Shown piece after piece: positions 18,420 to 27,313 of a DNA stretch of 64,000 bases. Below the pieces are notes generated by a model. The model saw nothing but the letters and a program-made list of their open reading frames with translations, was not told the DNA's origin and searched no databases. This DNA is from JAWVFM01 sp963771655 (lineage in GTDB: Bacteria; Actinomycetota; Thermoleophilia; Solirubrobacterales; 70-9), in NCBI GenBank assembly GCA_963771655.1, contig CAVYUG010000004.1:496001-560000 (forward strand). Reading direction: 5' to 3'. The translations under genes were made by a program, and so were the position numbers. Position 1 is the first letter of the stretch. Each line of letters starts with the position of its first letter.

Positions 18420-19124
18420 ATGCCATCCGCCTCGGCGCGGATCCTGCTGGTCGACGACGAGCAGGCGATCCAGACGCTGCTCGCCTACCCGCTGCGCCGC
18501 GACGGCTACGAGGTGATTCCGGCGCACGACGGCCGGGAGGCGCTCGACCGCTTCGCCGAGCAGCGGTTCGATCTCGTCGTCCTCGACGTCATGCTGCCGC
18601 GGGTGGACGGCATCGAGGTCTGTCGGAGGCTGCGCAGCCACAGCCAGGTTCCAATCATCATGCTCACGGCGCGCGACGACGAGGTCGACAAGGTCCTCGG
18701 CCTCGAGATGGGCGCCGACGATTACATCACGAAGCCGTTCTCGGTCCGCGAGTTCCGCAGCCGCGTCCGCGCGGCCCTCCGCCGCGCGGACATGATCGGG
18801 GAGCGCACCGGAGCCGACGGGGCCATCTCCGTTGCCGACCTCGAGATCGACCTCGAGCGCCGCACGGTGACGATCCGCGCCGAGCGCGCCGAGCTGACCT
18901 ACGTCGAGTTCGAGGTGCTCGCGACCCTAGCCCGCTCCCCCGGCAAGGTCTTTTCGAGGCCGATGCTCCTCGAGCGGGTGTGGGGGGATTCGGCTTATCG
19001 AGATCCACGCACCGTCGACGTCCACATCCGCCACCTGCGCGAGAAGCTCGAGAGCGACGCGAGCTCTCCCGAGTACCTGTTGACCGTGCGGGGCGTCGGC
19101 TACCGCTTTCGCGACGACGACTGA
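18420..19124 (+). CDS. OmpR/PhoB family response regulator
   Basis: A 234-residue two-component regulator. The receiver domain has the acidic pair (VDDE), the phosphorylated Asp near residue 56 (LVVLDVMLP), the Thr of LTARDD and the Lys of ITKPF. The C-terminal winged helix carries the typical ELTYVEFEVLATLARSPG and TVDVHIRHLREKL. It should bind promoter DNA after phosphorylation by the kinase encoded downstream. About 90 bases separate the two genes. An HtrA-type protease lies in the same operon, so an envelope stress role is a reasonable inference. Confidence 0.95.
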   Translation: MPSASARILLVDDEQAIQTLLAYPLRRDGYEVIPAHDGREALDRFAEQRFDLVVLDVMLPRVDGIEVCRRLRSHSQVPIIMLTARDDEVDKVLGLEMGADDYITKPFSVREFRSRVRAALRRADMIGERTGADGAISVADLEIDLERRTVTIRAERAELTYVEFEVLATLARSPGKVFSRPMLLERVWGDSAYRDPRTVDVHIRHLREKLESDASSPEYLLTVRGVGYRFRDDD

Positions 19125-19211
19125 CCCCGTGGCACGGCCCGCCGGCACCGGAAGCATTCGAGCAAGCTCGAATCACCGCTCGCCTCCGGCTCGCTATGAG
19201 GACGCCGGCGG

Positions 19212-20621
19212 ATGAATTCCGTCCGCACGAGGCTCGTGCTGCTGTTCTTCGCGATCACCGCCGCAGCGGTGGGCTTCGTCTACCTCTACGTGGTCCCGCA
19301 GCTCGAGTCGAGCCTCACGGCGTCGAAGCTCGAGCGGCTCGAGGGGGTTGCGATCTCGCAGGGCGCCCGCTTCTCAGATGCGCTCGACTCCGCGGCCTCC
19401 CAGGCGCGCCTCGAGAGGATCGTCAGCGCCACCGCGCAGAAGGCCGACGCGCGGGCGTCCCTGTTGGGGGTCCGATCGGGCTCGCAGGGGCCGCGTCCTG
19501 AGTTCGTCATCGCCGACTCCGAGATCGAGCGCACCGCCATCGCCCCGAGCTATCCGGCGGCGGTTACGGCGGCGGCGACCGGTCGTCCGGGCACGGCGGT
19601 CGAGACCGTTGCCTCGCAGCAGATCGGCGAGACCGCGATCGCGGTGGCGCGCGGCGGGCGCCCGCGATGGGTGCTCGTGCTCTCGGCCCCCCTGGCGGAG
19701 GTGGCCGACAACGTCGCGCTCATCAAGCGGCAGATCCTGATCGCGGGGGGGATCGCCCTGACCCTCGCGCTCGGGGCGGGCTGGCTGGTGGCGGGCGCCC
19801 ACGCGCGCCGGCTGCGACGGCTCGAGACGGCCGCGGAAAAGGTCGCCGAGGGCGACTTCCGAACGCCGATCCCCGACCTCGGAGGCGACGAGGTGGGCCA
19901 GCTCGCGGCCGCGCTCGACGAGATGCAGCGAAAGCTCGCCCGGCTCGACAGCGCGCGCAAGGCGTTCATCGCGAACGCCTCCCACGAGCTGCGCACGCCG
20001 ATCTTCTCGCTGGCGGGCTTCGCGGAGCTCCTTGAGGACGAGGACCCCGCCCCGGCCGCACGCGCGGAGTTCGTCCGCAACATGCGGGAGCAGATCGCTC
20101 GGCTCACGAAGCTCACCGCCGACCTTCTCGACCTCTCGAAGCTCGACGCCGATGCGATGGAGATCCGCGCCCAGCCCGTGGAGCTCGGAGAGATCGCCGG
20201 GCGTGTCAGCGCCGAGTTCACGCCGGCGGCGGAGCGGCACGACTCGCCGATCACCGTGCGGCCCAAGCGGCGGGCCATCGCCAACGCCGATCCAGACCGG
20301 GTGGCTCAGATCATGCGTATCCTGATTGACAACGCCCTCACCCATACACCGGCGGGAACCTCCATCGCAGTGAGCGCAGATACGAGCAACGGCAGCGCCA
20401 TCCTCGTGGTGGCCGACGACGGTCCTGGGGTCGATGCGCATTCGCGCGGAAGGATCTTCGAGCGCTTCTACACCGCGGACCGCGTGAGCGGATCGGGGCT
20501 CGGCCTCGCGATCGCGCGCGAGCTGGCCGACCGGATGGACGGGGCGCTCGACCTCTCGTCGCGGCGCGGGCGCACCGAATTCACGCTGAGGCTGCCCACC
20601 GCCGGGAGCAACCGGGCGTGA
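19212..20621 (+). CDS. Membrane sensor histidine kinase
   Basis: A 469-residue kinase. Helix 1 (about residues 8-28) and helix 2 (about 172-195) frame an extracellular sensor domain of some 140 residues. A HAMP linker follows (RRLETAAEKVAEGDFRTPI). The H box is ASHELRTP with His near residue 258, the N box DNALTHTP, then DDGPGV, FERFYTAD and GSGLGLAIA. The cognate regulator is encoded just upstream. The final GTGA overlaps the start of the HtrA protease gene, so protease expression is probably coupled to the kinase. Confidence 0.95.
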   Translation: MNSVRTRLVLLFFAITAAAVGFVYLYVVPQLESSLTASKLERLEGVAISQGARFSDALDSAASQARLERIVSATAQKADARASLLGVRSGSQGPRPEFVIADSEIERTAIAPSYPAAVTAAATGRPGTAVETVASQQIGETAIAVARGGRPRWVLVLSAPLAEVADNVALIKRQILIAGGIALTLALGAGWLVAGAHARRLRRLETAAEKVAEGDFRTPIPDLGGDEVGQLAAALDEMQRKLARLDSARKAFIANASHELRTPIFSLAGFAELLEDEDPAPAARAEFVRNMREQIARLTKLTADLLDLSKLDADAMEIRAQPVELGEIAGRVSAEFTPAAERHDSPITVRPKRRAIANADPDRVAQIMRILIDNALTHTPAGTSIAVSADTSNGSAILVVADDGPGVDAHSRGRIFERFYTADRVSGSGLGLAIARELADRMDGALDLSSRRGRTEFTLRLPTAGSNRA

Positions 20622-21826
20622 GGCTCGCACGCCCGGCTCTGGCGGCGACGCTCATCGCCGCCGTGGCCGCCCTCGCCGCATGCGGGGGCGGCGACGCCGA
20701 CGGCGGTGATGGGCCGACGACGTCGGCGGGCCCGTCCGCGTCGGGACCGTCGACCACGCTTCCGCGCGTCGCGATCGAGACGGGCGCGCCGGGGTTCGAC
20801 GCGGAGCGGATCTACGCCGGGGCCGCGCCGGGAGTGGTGACGATCCGCTCCTTCTTCGGCCACGCGATCGGCGGCGGAATACTTGGCGGGGGCGGATCGG
20901 CCGCCGAGGGCTCGGGCTTTGTCATCGACTCGAACGGGGAGATCGCCACCAACGCCCACGTCGTCACCGATGCCGAGGCCGGCGGGACCTCGGGCGAGAT
21001 CCACAAGGCGAAGCAGGTGTACGTTCAGTTCACCGACCAGAATCAGGTGCCGGCCGACGTTGTGGGGTTCGACCCGGACGCCGACGTGGCGCTCCTGCGC
21101 GTCGATCCGGCGGGCCTCGACCTCCACCCGCTCACGCTTGCAACGAACGAGAAGGTCCAGGTCGGCCAGCCGGTTGCCGCGATCGGCAGCCCGTTCGGCG
21201 AGGACAACTCCCTCTCGGTGGGGATCGTCTCGGCGACGGACCGCACGATCGACTCGCTCTCCAACTTCAAGATCGAGGGGGCGATCCAGACCGACGCGTC
21301 GATCAACCCAGGCAACTCCGGCGGCCCGCTGCTCGATGCCAGCGGGGACGTGCTCGGCATCGACCAGCAGATCAACACCACCTCGGGTGGCAACGAGGGC
21401 GTGGGCTTCGCAGTCCCGATCGCGCTCGTTGACCGCTCGCTCGAGCAGCTGCGCGCCATGGGCCACGCCCAGTACGCGTACCTCGGGGTGCGAACGGAGC
21501 AGCTCTACCCCCAGCTCGCCGACAAGCTCGGCATTGACTCGGAGAGGGGGGCGCTCATCTCGTCGATCATCCAGGGCGGGCCGGCCGAGGGCGCCGACCT
21601 CCGCGGCTCGCACAAGACGATCCATTTCCAGGGCTCCGAGTTCAAGGTGGGAGGCGACGTGATCGTCGCGGTCGACGGCCACCCGATCACCAAGGCGAGC
21701 GACCTGCCGATCCTCGTGGCCCAGCTCGACCCCGGCGACACGGCGACGCTCACGATCATCCGCGGCGGACAGCGGATGAACGTGGACGTGAAGCTCGGGA
21801 CGCGGCCAGAGACCGTTTCCGGCTAA
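20618..21826 (+). CDS. HtrA/DegP-like serine protease with PDZ domain
   Basis: A 402-residue exported protease. The N-terminus has a hydrophobic core ending LAAC, a lipobox, followed by a Gly/Ser/Thr-rich linker, so the protein is probably anchored on the outer side of the membrane. The trypsin-like domain has His near residue 114 (TNAHVV), Asp near 156 (DADVALL) and Ser near 234 (NPGNSGGPL). A PDZ domain fills residues 300-400 (LGVRTEQ...GDVIVAVDGHPI). HtrA proteases degrade or refold damaged envelope proteins. GTG at 20618 overlaps the kinase stop, making a regulator-kinase-protease operon. Confidence 0.93.
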   Translation: MRLARPALAATLIAAVAALAACGGGDADGGDGPTTSAGPSASGPSTTLPRVAIETGAPGFDAERIYAGAAPGVVTIRSFFGHAIGGGILGGGGSAAEGSGFVIDSNGEIATNAHVVTDAEAGGTSGEIHKAKQVYVQFTDQNQVPADVVGFDPDADVALLRVDPAGLDLHPLTLATNEKVQVGQPVAAIGSPFGEDNSLSVGIVSATDRTIDSLSNFKIEGAIQTDASINPGNSGGPLLDASGDVLGIDQQINTTSGGNEGVGFAVPIALVDRSLEQLRAMGHAQYAYLGVRTEQLYPQLADKLGIDSERGALISSIIQGGPAEGADLRGSHKTIHFQGSEFKVGGDVIVAVDGHPITKASDLPILVAQLDPGDTATLTIIRGGQRMNVDVKLGTRPETVSG

Positions 21827-21868
21827 CCGGACCGCTGCGACGCGAAAAAGGCGTAGCTTTCCGCAACC

Positions 21869-23104
21869 GTGCTCCAGGAGGTTGCCCTCGGCCCCCGCTC
21901 GCTCGCCGACTACACGCATCTGGCCGGCCGCGGCCTCGTGGCCGAGATTCGCGATCTGGCGGAGGCGCTCGACGGCAAGCGGGTGCTCCATGTGAGCGCG
22001 ACCGCATTCGGGGGCGGCGTGTCGGAGATCCTCTACACCCTGGTGCCGCTCATGCGCGACGTGGGCCTCGACGCCCACTGGCACGTGATCCTCGGGCGGG
22101 AGGAGTTCTTCAACGTCACGAAGCTCATGCACAACTCGCTTCAAGGCGATCCGCAGGCGATCTCGGACGAGCAGTGGGAGGTGTTCGAGGCCTACAACGT
22201 GATGAACGCCCAGGGGCTCGAGGGCGACTGGGACCTCATCATCGTCCACGACCCGCAGCCGGCGGGCCTCCGGATGAACGCGCCCGATGCGGCGCGGCGC
22301 TGGGTTTGGCGCTGCCACATCGACCTCTCGACCCCGAATCAGGAGACGCTCGCGCGCCTCAAGCCGCTGATCTCCGATTACGACGCGAGCGTCTGGCACC
22401 TCGAGCAGTACGTCCCCGCCGGGCTCGACGGGGGCCTGAGACAGATCATCCCCCCGGCCATCGACCCGCTCTCGCCCAAGAACATGGCCCTCTCGCCCGA
22501 GGACGCGGCCTTCGTGTGCGAGCAGTTCGGGATCGATCCCGAGCGCCCGCTGGTGACTCAGGTCTCGAGGTTCGATCCGTGGAAGGACCCGATGGGGGTC
22601 ATCGACGCCTATCGCCGGATCCGCGAGCAGCGGCCGGACGTCCAGCTCGCGCTCGTCGGCTCGATGGCCACCGACGACCCCGAGGGCTGGGAGTTCTTCC
22701 ACTCCACCTTCCGCCACGCCGATGGCGACCCGGATATCAAGATCCTCAACAACCTCAACAACGTCGGGGCGATCGAGGTCAACGCCTTTCAGTCACAGTC
22801 GGACGTGGTGATGCAGAAGTCGCTTCGCGAGGGGTTCGGGCTGACCGTCACCGAGGCGCTGTGGAAGGGGCGACCGACCATCGGCGGCGACGTCGGAGGG
22901 ATCCCGTTGCAGATCGCCGACGGCGAGACCGGCTATCTCGTGTCGACCCCCGAGCAGGCGGCGGAGCGCGCGCTGGAGATCCTCGAGGACCCCGAGCTCG
23001 CAAAGCGCCTCGGGCGAGCCGGCAAGGAGCGGGCCCGCGAGCGCTTCCTGACCCCGCGTCTGCTCCGCGACTGGCTGCAGTTGATGGGTGAGCTCGACGT
23101 CTGA
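21869..23104 (+). CDS. treT: Trehalose glycosyltransferring synthase (GT4 family)
   Basis: TreT joins NDP-glucose and glucose to make trehalose in one step. The 411-residue protein has the TreT-type N-terminus (VLHVSATAFGGGVSEIL and a conserved HDPQPAG), then the GT4 nucleotide-sugar half with QVSRFDPWKDP, NNVGAIEVNAFQ, SLREGFGLTVTEALWKGRP (Glu-x7-Glu motif) and GGIPLQI. GTG at 21869 is the only start that retains the N-terminal domain. The gene precedes otsA on the same strand with a 38-base gap, so two trehalose routes may be expressed together. Other GT4 sugar transferases are possible but the match is close along the whole length. Confidence 0.88.
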   Translation: MLQEVALGPRSLADYTHLAGRGLVAEIRDLAEALDGKRVLHVSATAFGGGVSEILYTLVPLMRDVGLDAHWHVILGREEFFNVTKLMHNSLQGDPQAISDEQWEVFEAYNVMNAQGLEGDWDLIIVHDPQPAGLRMNAPDAARRWVWRCHIDLSTPNQETLARLKPLISDYDASVWHLEQYVPAGLDGGLRQIIPPAIDPLSPKNMALSPEDAAFVCEQFGIDPERPLVTQVSRFDPWKDPMGVIDAYRRIREQRPDVQLALVGSMATDDPEGWEFFHSTFRHADGDPDIKILNNLNNVGAIEVNAFQSQSDVVMQKSLREGFGLTVTEALWKGRPTIGGDVGGIPLQIADGETGYLVSTPEQAAERALEILEDPELAKRLGRAGKERARERFLTPRLLRDWLQLMGELDV

Positions 23105-23142
23105 GCCACCCACTCGCCGCCGGAACGGGTAATCATGCCCTC

Positions 23143-24624
23143 ATGCCCGACGACGAGCGCCTGGTAATCGTCTCGAACCGCGGGCCGGCGCAGTTCGAGC
23201 TGGACGAGCGCGGCGAGCGCACGGTTCACCGGGGTGGGGGCGGCCTCGTGACCGCCCTCTCCGGTCTCGTCGCGCACCGGGGCGCGCTCTGGATCGCGTC
23301 GGCGATGACCGAGGAGGACGTTGCTGTCAGTCGTGAGGCGGCCGGCGAGGCCGTGGAGGTCGAGCTCGACGAGGTCTCTTACGACGTTCTCCTCGTGGAG
23401 AGCGACGCGGTGGCTTACGACCGCTTCTACAACGTCATCGCCAACCCGATCCTCTGGTTCATTCAGCACTATCTCTGGGACCTTTCGAACGCGCCCGACA
23501 TCCGCAGGGAGGAAGCCGAGGCGTGGGACCTCGGCTACGAGGTCGTGAACGCCGACATCGCCGACGCGGTGGTCAGCTCGATCGCCGACGACACGGAGCC
23601 GTTGGTGATGCTCCACGACTACCACCTCTACACCTGTCCGGCGCTCATCCGCGAAGCGCGACCAGATGTCTTCCTGCAGCACTTCGTCCACATCCCCTGG
23701 TCGCAGCCCGACTCGTGGCGCATCCTGCCGGCGCGGATGCGCGAGGCCATCTACCGCGGCCTCCTGGCAAACGACATCATCGGCTTCCACACCACGGCGT
23801 ACTGCCGCAACTTCCTGCACTGCTGCCGCGAGCTGATGGAGGTGGATGTCGACTATGGGCGAGGCGCGGTCATCCACGAGGGCAGGGAGACGTGGGTGCG
23901 CGCGTACCCGCTCGGGATCGACGCGCGCCGCCTCGAGCGAGCCGCCGCGTCGGACGAGGTCGCCCATTACGAGGATGAGCTCCTGCGTCGCAGGCGCGAC
24001 CACCTGATCATCCGCGTGGACCGCGCGGATCTCTCGAAGAACGTCCTTCGCGGCTTCACCGCGTTCGACGTCTTCCTCCAGCAGCACCCCGAGTTCCGCG
24101 AGCGGGTCACCTTCATCGCCCACCTGCAGCCCTCACGCACCGACGTCCCCGAGTACCAGGAGTACCTGGAGCGGATCGAGGCGCTGGTGGCTGTGGTGAA
24201 CCACCGGCACGGCACGACGGACTGGATGCCCATCGACCTGCGCATCTACGAGAACTTCGCCGACGCGGTCGCGCGCTACAAGCACTTCGACCTCTTGATG
24301 GTCAACTCCCTGTTCGACGGGATGAACCTCGTAGCCAAGGAGGCTCCCGCCGTCAACACCCGCGACGGCGTGGTGATGCTCTCCGAGAACACGGGAGCCC
24401 ACGAGGAGCTCGGGGACTGCACGCTCACCGTCAACCCGTTCGACATCCAGGAGCAGGCCGACACGATCCACCGTGCGCTGACGATGTCGGCCGAGGAGCG
24501 GGAGCTCCGCGCGTCGCGCCTGCGCGAGATCGTCCGCCGCCGCGACCCGGGCGTCTGGATCGCCGAGCAGATCGAGGACGTGCGGGCGAAGCGGGCTTCC
24601 AAGCGGGCCGCGGCGACTAGCTGA
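23143..24624 (+). CDS. otsA: Alpha,alpha-trehalose-phosphate synthase (GT20 family)
   Basis: OtsA makes trehalose 6-phosphate from UDP- or GDP-glucose and glucose 6-phosphate. The 493-residue protein begins with IVSNRGP (phosphate-binding Arg), carries a glycine-rich loop GGGGLVTALSG, HDYHLYTCPALIR, VHIPWSQPDSWRILP, the pair of basic residues in RADLSKN, and DGMNLVAKE near the end, all typical of GT20. Length is normal. No trehalose-6-phosphate phosphatase gene is present next to it. A hairpin follows the stop directly and could end transcription. Confidence 0.92.
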   Translation: MPDDERLVIVSNRGPAQFELDERGERTVHRGGGGLVTALSGLVAHRGALWIASAMTEEDVAVSREAAGEAVEVELDEVSYDVLLVESDAVAYDRFYNVIANPILWFIQHYLWDLSNAPDIRREEAEAWDLGYEVVNADIADAVVSSIADDTEPLVMLHDYHLYTCPALIREARPDVFLQHFVHIPWSQPDSWRILPARMREAIYRGLLANDIIGFHTTAYCRNFLHCCRELMEVDVDYGRGAVIHEGRETWVRAYPLGIDARRLERAAASDEVAHYEDELLRRRRDHLIIRVDRADLSKNVLRGFTAFDVFLQQHPEFRERVTFIAHLQPSRTDVPEYQEYLERIEALVAVVNHRHGTTDWMPIDLRIYENFADAVARYKHFDLLMVNSLFDGMNLVAKEAPAVNTRDGVVMLSENTGAHEELGDCTLTVNPFDIQEQADTIHRALTMSAEERELRASRLREIVRRRDPGVWIAEQIEDVRAKRASKRAAATS

Positions 24625-24628
24625 GCTC

Positions 24629-24650
24629 CACCCGCTGCCTACAGCGGGTG
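24629..24650. terminator. Hairpin between converging otsA and Pro-rich protein genes
   Basis: A perfect 9-bp stem CACCCGCTG/CAGCGGGTG with loop CCTA lies five bases after the otsA stop. The stop codon of the converging gene (read on the minus strand) lies in the loop. The position suits a bidirectional terminator, although no T-run follows, as is common in GC-rich actinobacteria. Confidence 0.55.
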
Positions 24651-25190
24651 TAGCGGGAACGGCGGGCGGCCGCCCGGGCTCGGGGCGGGCGGCGGTGGTG
24701 CCGGCGTGGGCGGCGGGATCGGCGCCGATGGAGGCACCGGCGGTGGAGTTGGGATGGCTGGGGGAGGGGACGCCGGCGCCGCTGGGGCCGGCACGGCGTG
24801 GGTGGCGTGCCGTTCGGAGCGCTTCCCGCGCTGTGGGCGAGGGTCGGGGCGGCGAGGGGGGCGGTGGCTCTCGCGGGCTGGGCGATCGCGCCGGCCGCCG
24901 GCGTGGTGCGGGGCGCTGGCGTGGTCGTCTCGGCCCCTCGCACTGACCCGTCGTCTCGCGGCCAGATCCTCCGTGTTTGTCGCTTTATGGGTGCTATGCA
25001 CGCTTAACGCGCCAACTCGGGCCTCGTTCGCCTCCTTCGCCGCTTCCGGGAGGCCGATGTTGGCTGCGAGCGGCGGCGGCTTTGGGCGCTCGAGCAGGCC
25101 CGGCCCAACCGCGATGACGACCGCGACCGCGGCCACGACGGCGACGACCCGGCCCAGATTCGCCCAGCGGATCCGTGCCAACGCCTCCAT
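24639..25190 (-). CDS. Single-pass membrane protein with long Pro-rich tail, unknown function
   Basis: A 183-residue protein. Residues 10-35 form one hydrophobic helix (NLGRVVAVVAAVAVVIAVGPG), followed by an extracytoplasmic region rich in Ala, Arg and His and a final 55 residues that are mostly Pro and Ala (PPPVPPSAPIPPP). The ATG at 25190 is preferred because longer versions run through the divergent rpsF gene. GC bias at third positions supports coding. I do not recognise the family. The Pro-rich tail may span the cell wall. Confidence 0.5.
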   Translation of the reverse strand: MEALARIRWANLGRVVAVVAAVAVVIAVGPGLLERPKPPPLAANIGLPEAAKEANEARVGALSVHSTHKATNTEDLAARRRVSARGRDDHASAPHHAGGRRDRPARESHRPPRRPDPRPQRGKRSERHATHAVPAPAAPASPPPAIPTPPPVPPSAPIPPPTPAPPPPAPSPGGRPPFPLHPL

Positions 25191-25255
25191 AGCCAGCAAC
25201 AACCCCGCCTTCGCGCCACCCGCCCCGTCCGAGCGGAACGCCACAAGCCGGCCGC

Positions 25256-25261
25256 TATAGT
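25256..25261 (+). promoter_or_regulatory. Possible -10 element of the rpsF operon
   Basis: TATAGT lies 11 bases before the TTG start of rpsF, in an 82-base gap between divergent genes. A transcript starting about seven bases downstream would be almost leaderless. No clear -35 box is seen. Confidence 0.35.
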
Positions 25262-25272
25262 CATCCGCCGCC

Positions 25273-25878
25273 TTGGCAGCCACCAAAACACCCGAGTACG
25301 AGCTCGTGCTGATGCTCGATCCCGAGGTTCCGGACGACCGGCGCGAGCAGATCGTCGCCGACGCCCGCTCGCGGATCGAGTCGGCGGGGACGATCAAGCA
25401 CGACACCGCGTGGGGGATGCGCAAGATGGCCTTCGAGATCCGCCAGCGGACCGAGGCCGACTATCGCTTCTTCCGCTTCGAGAGCGAGCCGCCGCTCCTG
25501 CGCTCGCTCGACCACGAGCTCAAGATCGCCGACGGGGTCCTGCGCTTCCGGATTTTCAAGGTCGACGCGCGCTCCCCGGTCGTCGCGCCGCCGGCGCCGG
25601 GTCCCGGCGGCGCGCCCGCGCCTCGCGGCGCCCGACGTCCAGACGCGGCGGCGGAGGCACCACCCGCGCCCGCGGCCCCCGAGGCGGAGGGTCCCCCGGC
25701 CGAGGCCGCTCCGGCGGAGGCCACCGAGCCGGCAGCGCCGGCGGAGGCCGAGGAAGCCGCACCCGCCGAGCCGGTCACCGAGGCGGCGCCGGCCGAGGCG
25801 CCGGAGGCGCCTGCGGCGGACGAGCCGGAGGCCGAGGGCTCGAGCGAGCCCGACCCGCCCGCCCCCGAGCCTTCGTAA
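25273..25878 (+). CDS. rpsF: 30S ribosomal protein S6 with long Ala/Glu/Pro-rich C-terminal extension
   Basis: The first 98 residues are a full S6 protein: YELVLMLDPEV, GMRKMAFEI, YRFFRFES and VLRFRIFKVD. S6 binds 16S rRNA with S18 in the small-subunit platform. The remaining hundred residues are a low-complexity tail of Ala, Pro and Glu, with no fold I can recognise. Normal S6 proteins have about 95-135 residues, so this tail is large. TTG at 25273 is the only start consistent with homology and has no clear ribosome-binding site. The gene heads the rpsF-ssb-rpsR-rplI-dnaB series. Confidence 0.93.
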   Translation: MAATKTPEYELVLMLDPEVPDDRREQIVADARSRIESAGTIKHDTAWGMRKMAFEIRQRTEADYRFFRFESEPPLLRSLDHELKIADGVLRFRIFKVDARSPVVAPPAPGPGGAPAPRGARRPDAAAEAPPAPAAPEAEGPPAEAAPAEATEPAAPAEAEEAAPAEPVTEAAPAEAPEAPAADEPEAEGSSEPDPPAPEPS

Positions 25879-25979
25879 CCCCGCAGCTTGCGGCTTCGGC
25901 CCCGGCGGGGGGAGAGAACGCGCCGGTTCGCTGCTTAGACTCCTGACGATCAAGCGAACTTGAGGAAGGGGCCATCGAA

Positions 25980-26444
25980 GTGGCAGCCACAAACATCAAC
26001 GTCGTCTGCATCACCGGAAACCTCACCCGCGACCCCGAGCTACGACACCTGCAGAGCGGCACCGCGGTCTGCAAGCTGCGAGTCGCCGTCAACAGCCGTC
26101 GCAAGGACCAGAGCGGCGAGTGGGTCGACAAGCCGAACTACTTCGACGTCACCGTGTGGGGCGCGCAGGGCGAGAACTGCTCGAACTACCTGACGAAGGG
26201 GCGCCCGGTCGCGATCGAGGGTCGTCTCGAGTGGCGCGAGTGGGAGGGCCAGGACGGCAACAAGCGCCAATCGGTCGAGATCATCGCCAACTCGGTCCAG
26301 TTCCTCGGCAGCCGCGGGGACGCACCGAGCCAGGGCTCCGGGAACGGGTTCACGGCCGAGTCCGACGTGCCGGCCGATACGTCTGACTTCACGGACGCTC
26401 AGCCGGCGGCGGTCGGGACCTCCGACGACGACATTCCCTTCTAG
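25980..26444 (+). CDS. ssb: Single-stranded DNA-binding protein
   Basis: SSB coats single-stranded DNA in replication and repair. The 154-residue protein has an OB-fold beginning NVVCITGNLTRDPELR, with the typical NYFDVTVWG and GRLEWREWE. A flexible acidic linker leads to the C-terminal tip DDDIPF, which recruits replication partners. GTG at 25980 is preceded by GAGGAAGG. Position between rpsF and rpsR is the common bacterial order. Confidence 0.95.
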   Translation: MAATNINVVCITGNLTRDPELRHLQSGTAVCKLRVAVNSRRKDQSGEWVDKPNYFDVTVWGAQGENCSNYLTKGRPVAIEGRLEWREWEGQDGNKRQSVEIIANSVQFLGSRGDAPSQGSGNGFTAESDVPADTSDFTDAQPAAVGTSDDDIPF

Positions 26445-26500
26445 CCTCAAGCCTCGATCCCCGCTGCGCGCCCTCGCGCTGCGGCTATCATCCGCGCTTC

Positions 26501-26520
26501 GCGCCGCCCTCCGGCGGCGC
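26501..26520. other. Strong hairpin in the ssb-rpsR gap
   Basis: GCGCCGCC pairs with GGCGGCGC around CTCC. It follows an imperfect inverted repeat (26461-26484). The 132-base gap is the longest within the operon apart from that before dnaB. It could be an attenuator or a binding site for ribosomal protein regulation, but no sequence feature proves it. Confidence 0.35.
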
Positions 26521-26576
26521 GTACGCGTGAATATGGACGCACTACCCAGCGACATTCAACCCGGAGCGAGGGCCTG

Positions 26577-26840
26577 ATGCCGGCTCCTCGCGAGCGCACG
26601 GGTCCCCCGCGGCGACGGCGCGGTCCGGCGGACCGCATGCGCCCTCGCAAGTACACGCGGATCAACGTCGAGGAGATCGACTACAAGGACCTGAACCTGC
26701 TCCGGCGCTTCCTCTCCGACCGCGGCAAGGTCCGCTCGCGGCGGGTCACGGGGCTCTCGCGCGAGCACCAGCGCCAGCTCGCGGTCGCCGTGAAGCGCGC
26801 GCGAGAGATCGCGCTCCTGCCGTACGTGGGCGAGCGCTAG
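26577..26840 (+). CDS. rpsR: 30S ribosomal protein S18
   Basis: S18 pairs with S6 in the platform of the small ribosomal subunit. The 87-residue protein has an Arg/Pro-rich N-terminus, then the conserved INVEEIDYKDLNLLRRFLS, GKVRSRRVTGLS and HQRQLAVAVKRAREIALLPY. No Cys residues are present, so it is the zinc-independent form. ATG at 26577 follows GGAGCGAGGG. rplI begins four bases after the stop. Confidence 0.95.
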   Translation: MPAPRERTGPPRRRRGPADRMRPRKYTRINVEEIDYKDLNLLRRFLSDRGKVRSRRVTGLSREHQRQLAVAVKRAREIALLPYVGER

Positions 26841-26844
26841 GGCG

Positions 26845-27297
26845 ATGGCGCAGGCGATCCTCCTCAAGGACGTCGAGAGCCTCGGCGAGGCCGGTCAGGC
26901 CGTCGACGTGTCCCCGGGCTACCTCCGCAACTACCTCCTGCCGCGAAAGCTGGCCCAGCCCGCGACCGATGCCTCGCTCGCCGAGGCGCAGCGGCGCCTG
27001 GAGGCCGCGGAGCGAGCCGCCGAGGAGGCCGAGAAGCGCGCCGGGGAGACCGCCGCCCTGCTTTCCAAGACCGTGTTGACGATCCAGCATCGCGCCGGCG
27101 AGGACGGGCGCCTCTTCGGCTCGGTCACCGCGAAGGAGATCGCCGACGCGATCGCCGACGCCCGTGGGCTGCGCGTCGAGCGCAAGCGCATCAAGCTCTC
27201 CGAGCCGATTCGCGCGCTCGGGACCTACCTGGTTGAGATCGAGCTCCCTTCGGGCACGTCCGCCCGCGTGAAGACGATCGTCGCGGCCGAGGACTAA
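26845..27297 (+). CDS. rplI: 50S ribosomal protein L9
   Basis: L9 binds 23S rRNA near the L1 stalk. The 150-residue protein has the conserved N-terminal domain (AILLKDVESLGEAG, VSPGYLRNYLLPR), a long charged helix (about residues 45-75) and the C-terminal domain (GRLFGSVTAKEIADAI, RKRIKLSEPIRALG). Length is normal. It follows rpsR by four bases. Confidence 0.95.
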   Translation: MAQAILLKDVESLGEAGQAVDVSPGYLRNYLLPRKLAQPATDASLAEAQRRLEAAERAAEEAEKRAGETAALLSKTVLTIQHRAGEDGRLFGSVTAKEIADAIADARGLRVERKRIKLSEPIRALGTYLVEIELPSGTSARVKTIVAAED

Positions 27298-27313
27298 GCG
27301 TCCGCAAATCGCG

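Noticed and set aside
20468..22717. 749-residue minus-strand open frame opposite htrA and treT
   Set aside because: It is the shadow of two strongly coding genes; no family motif is seen in its translation.
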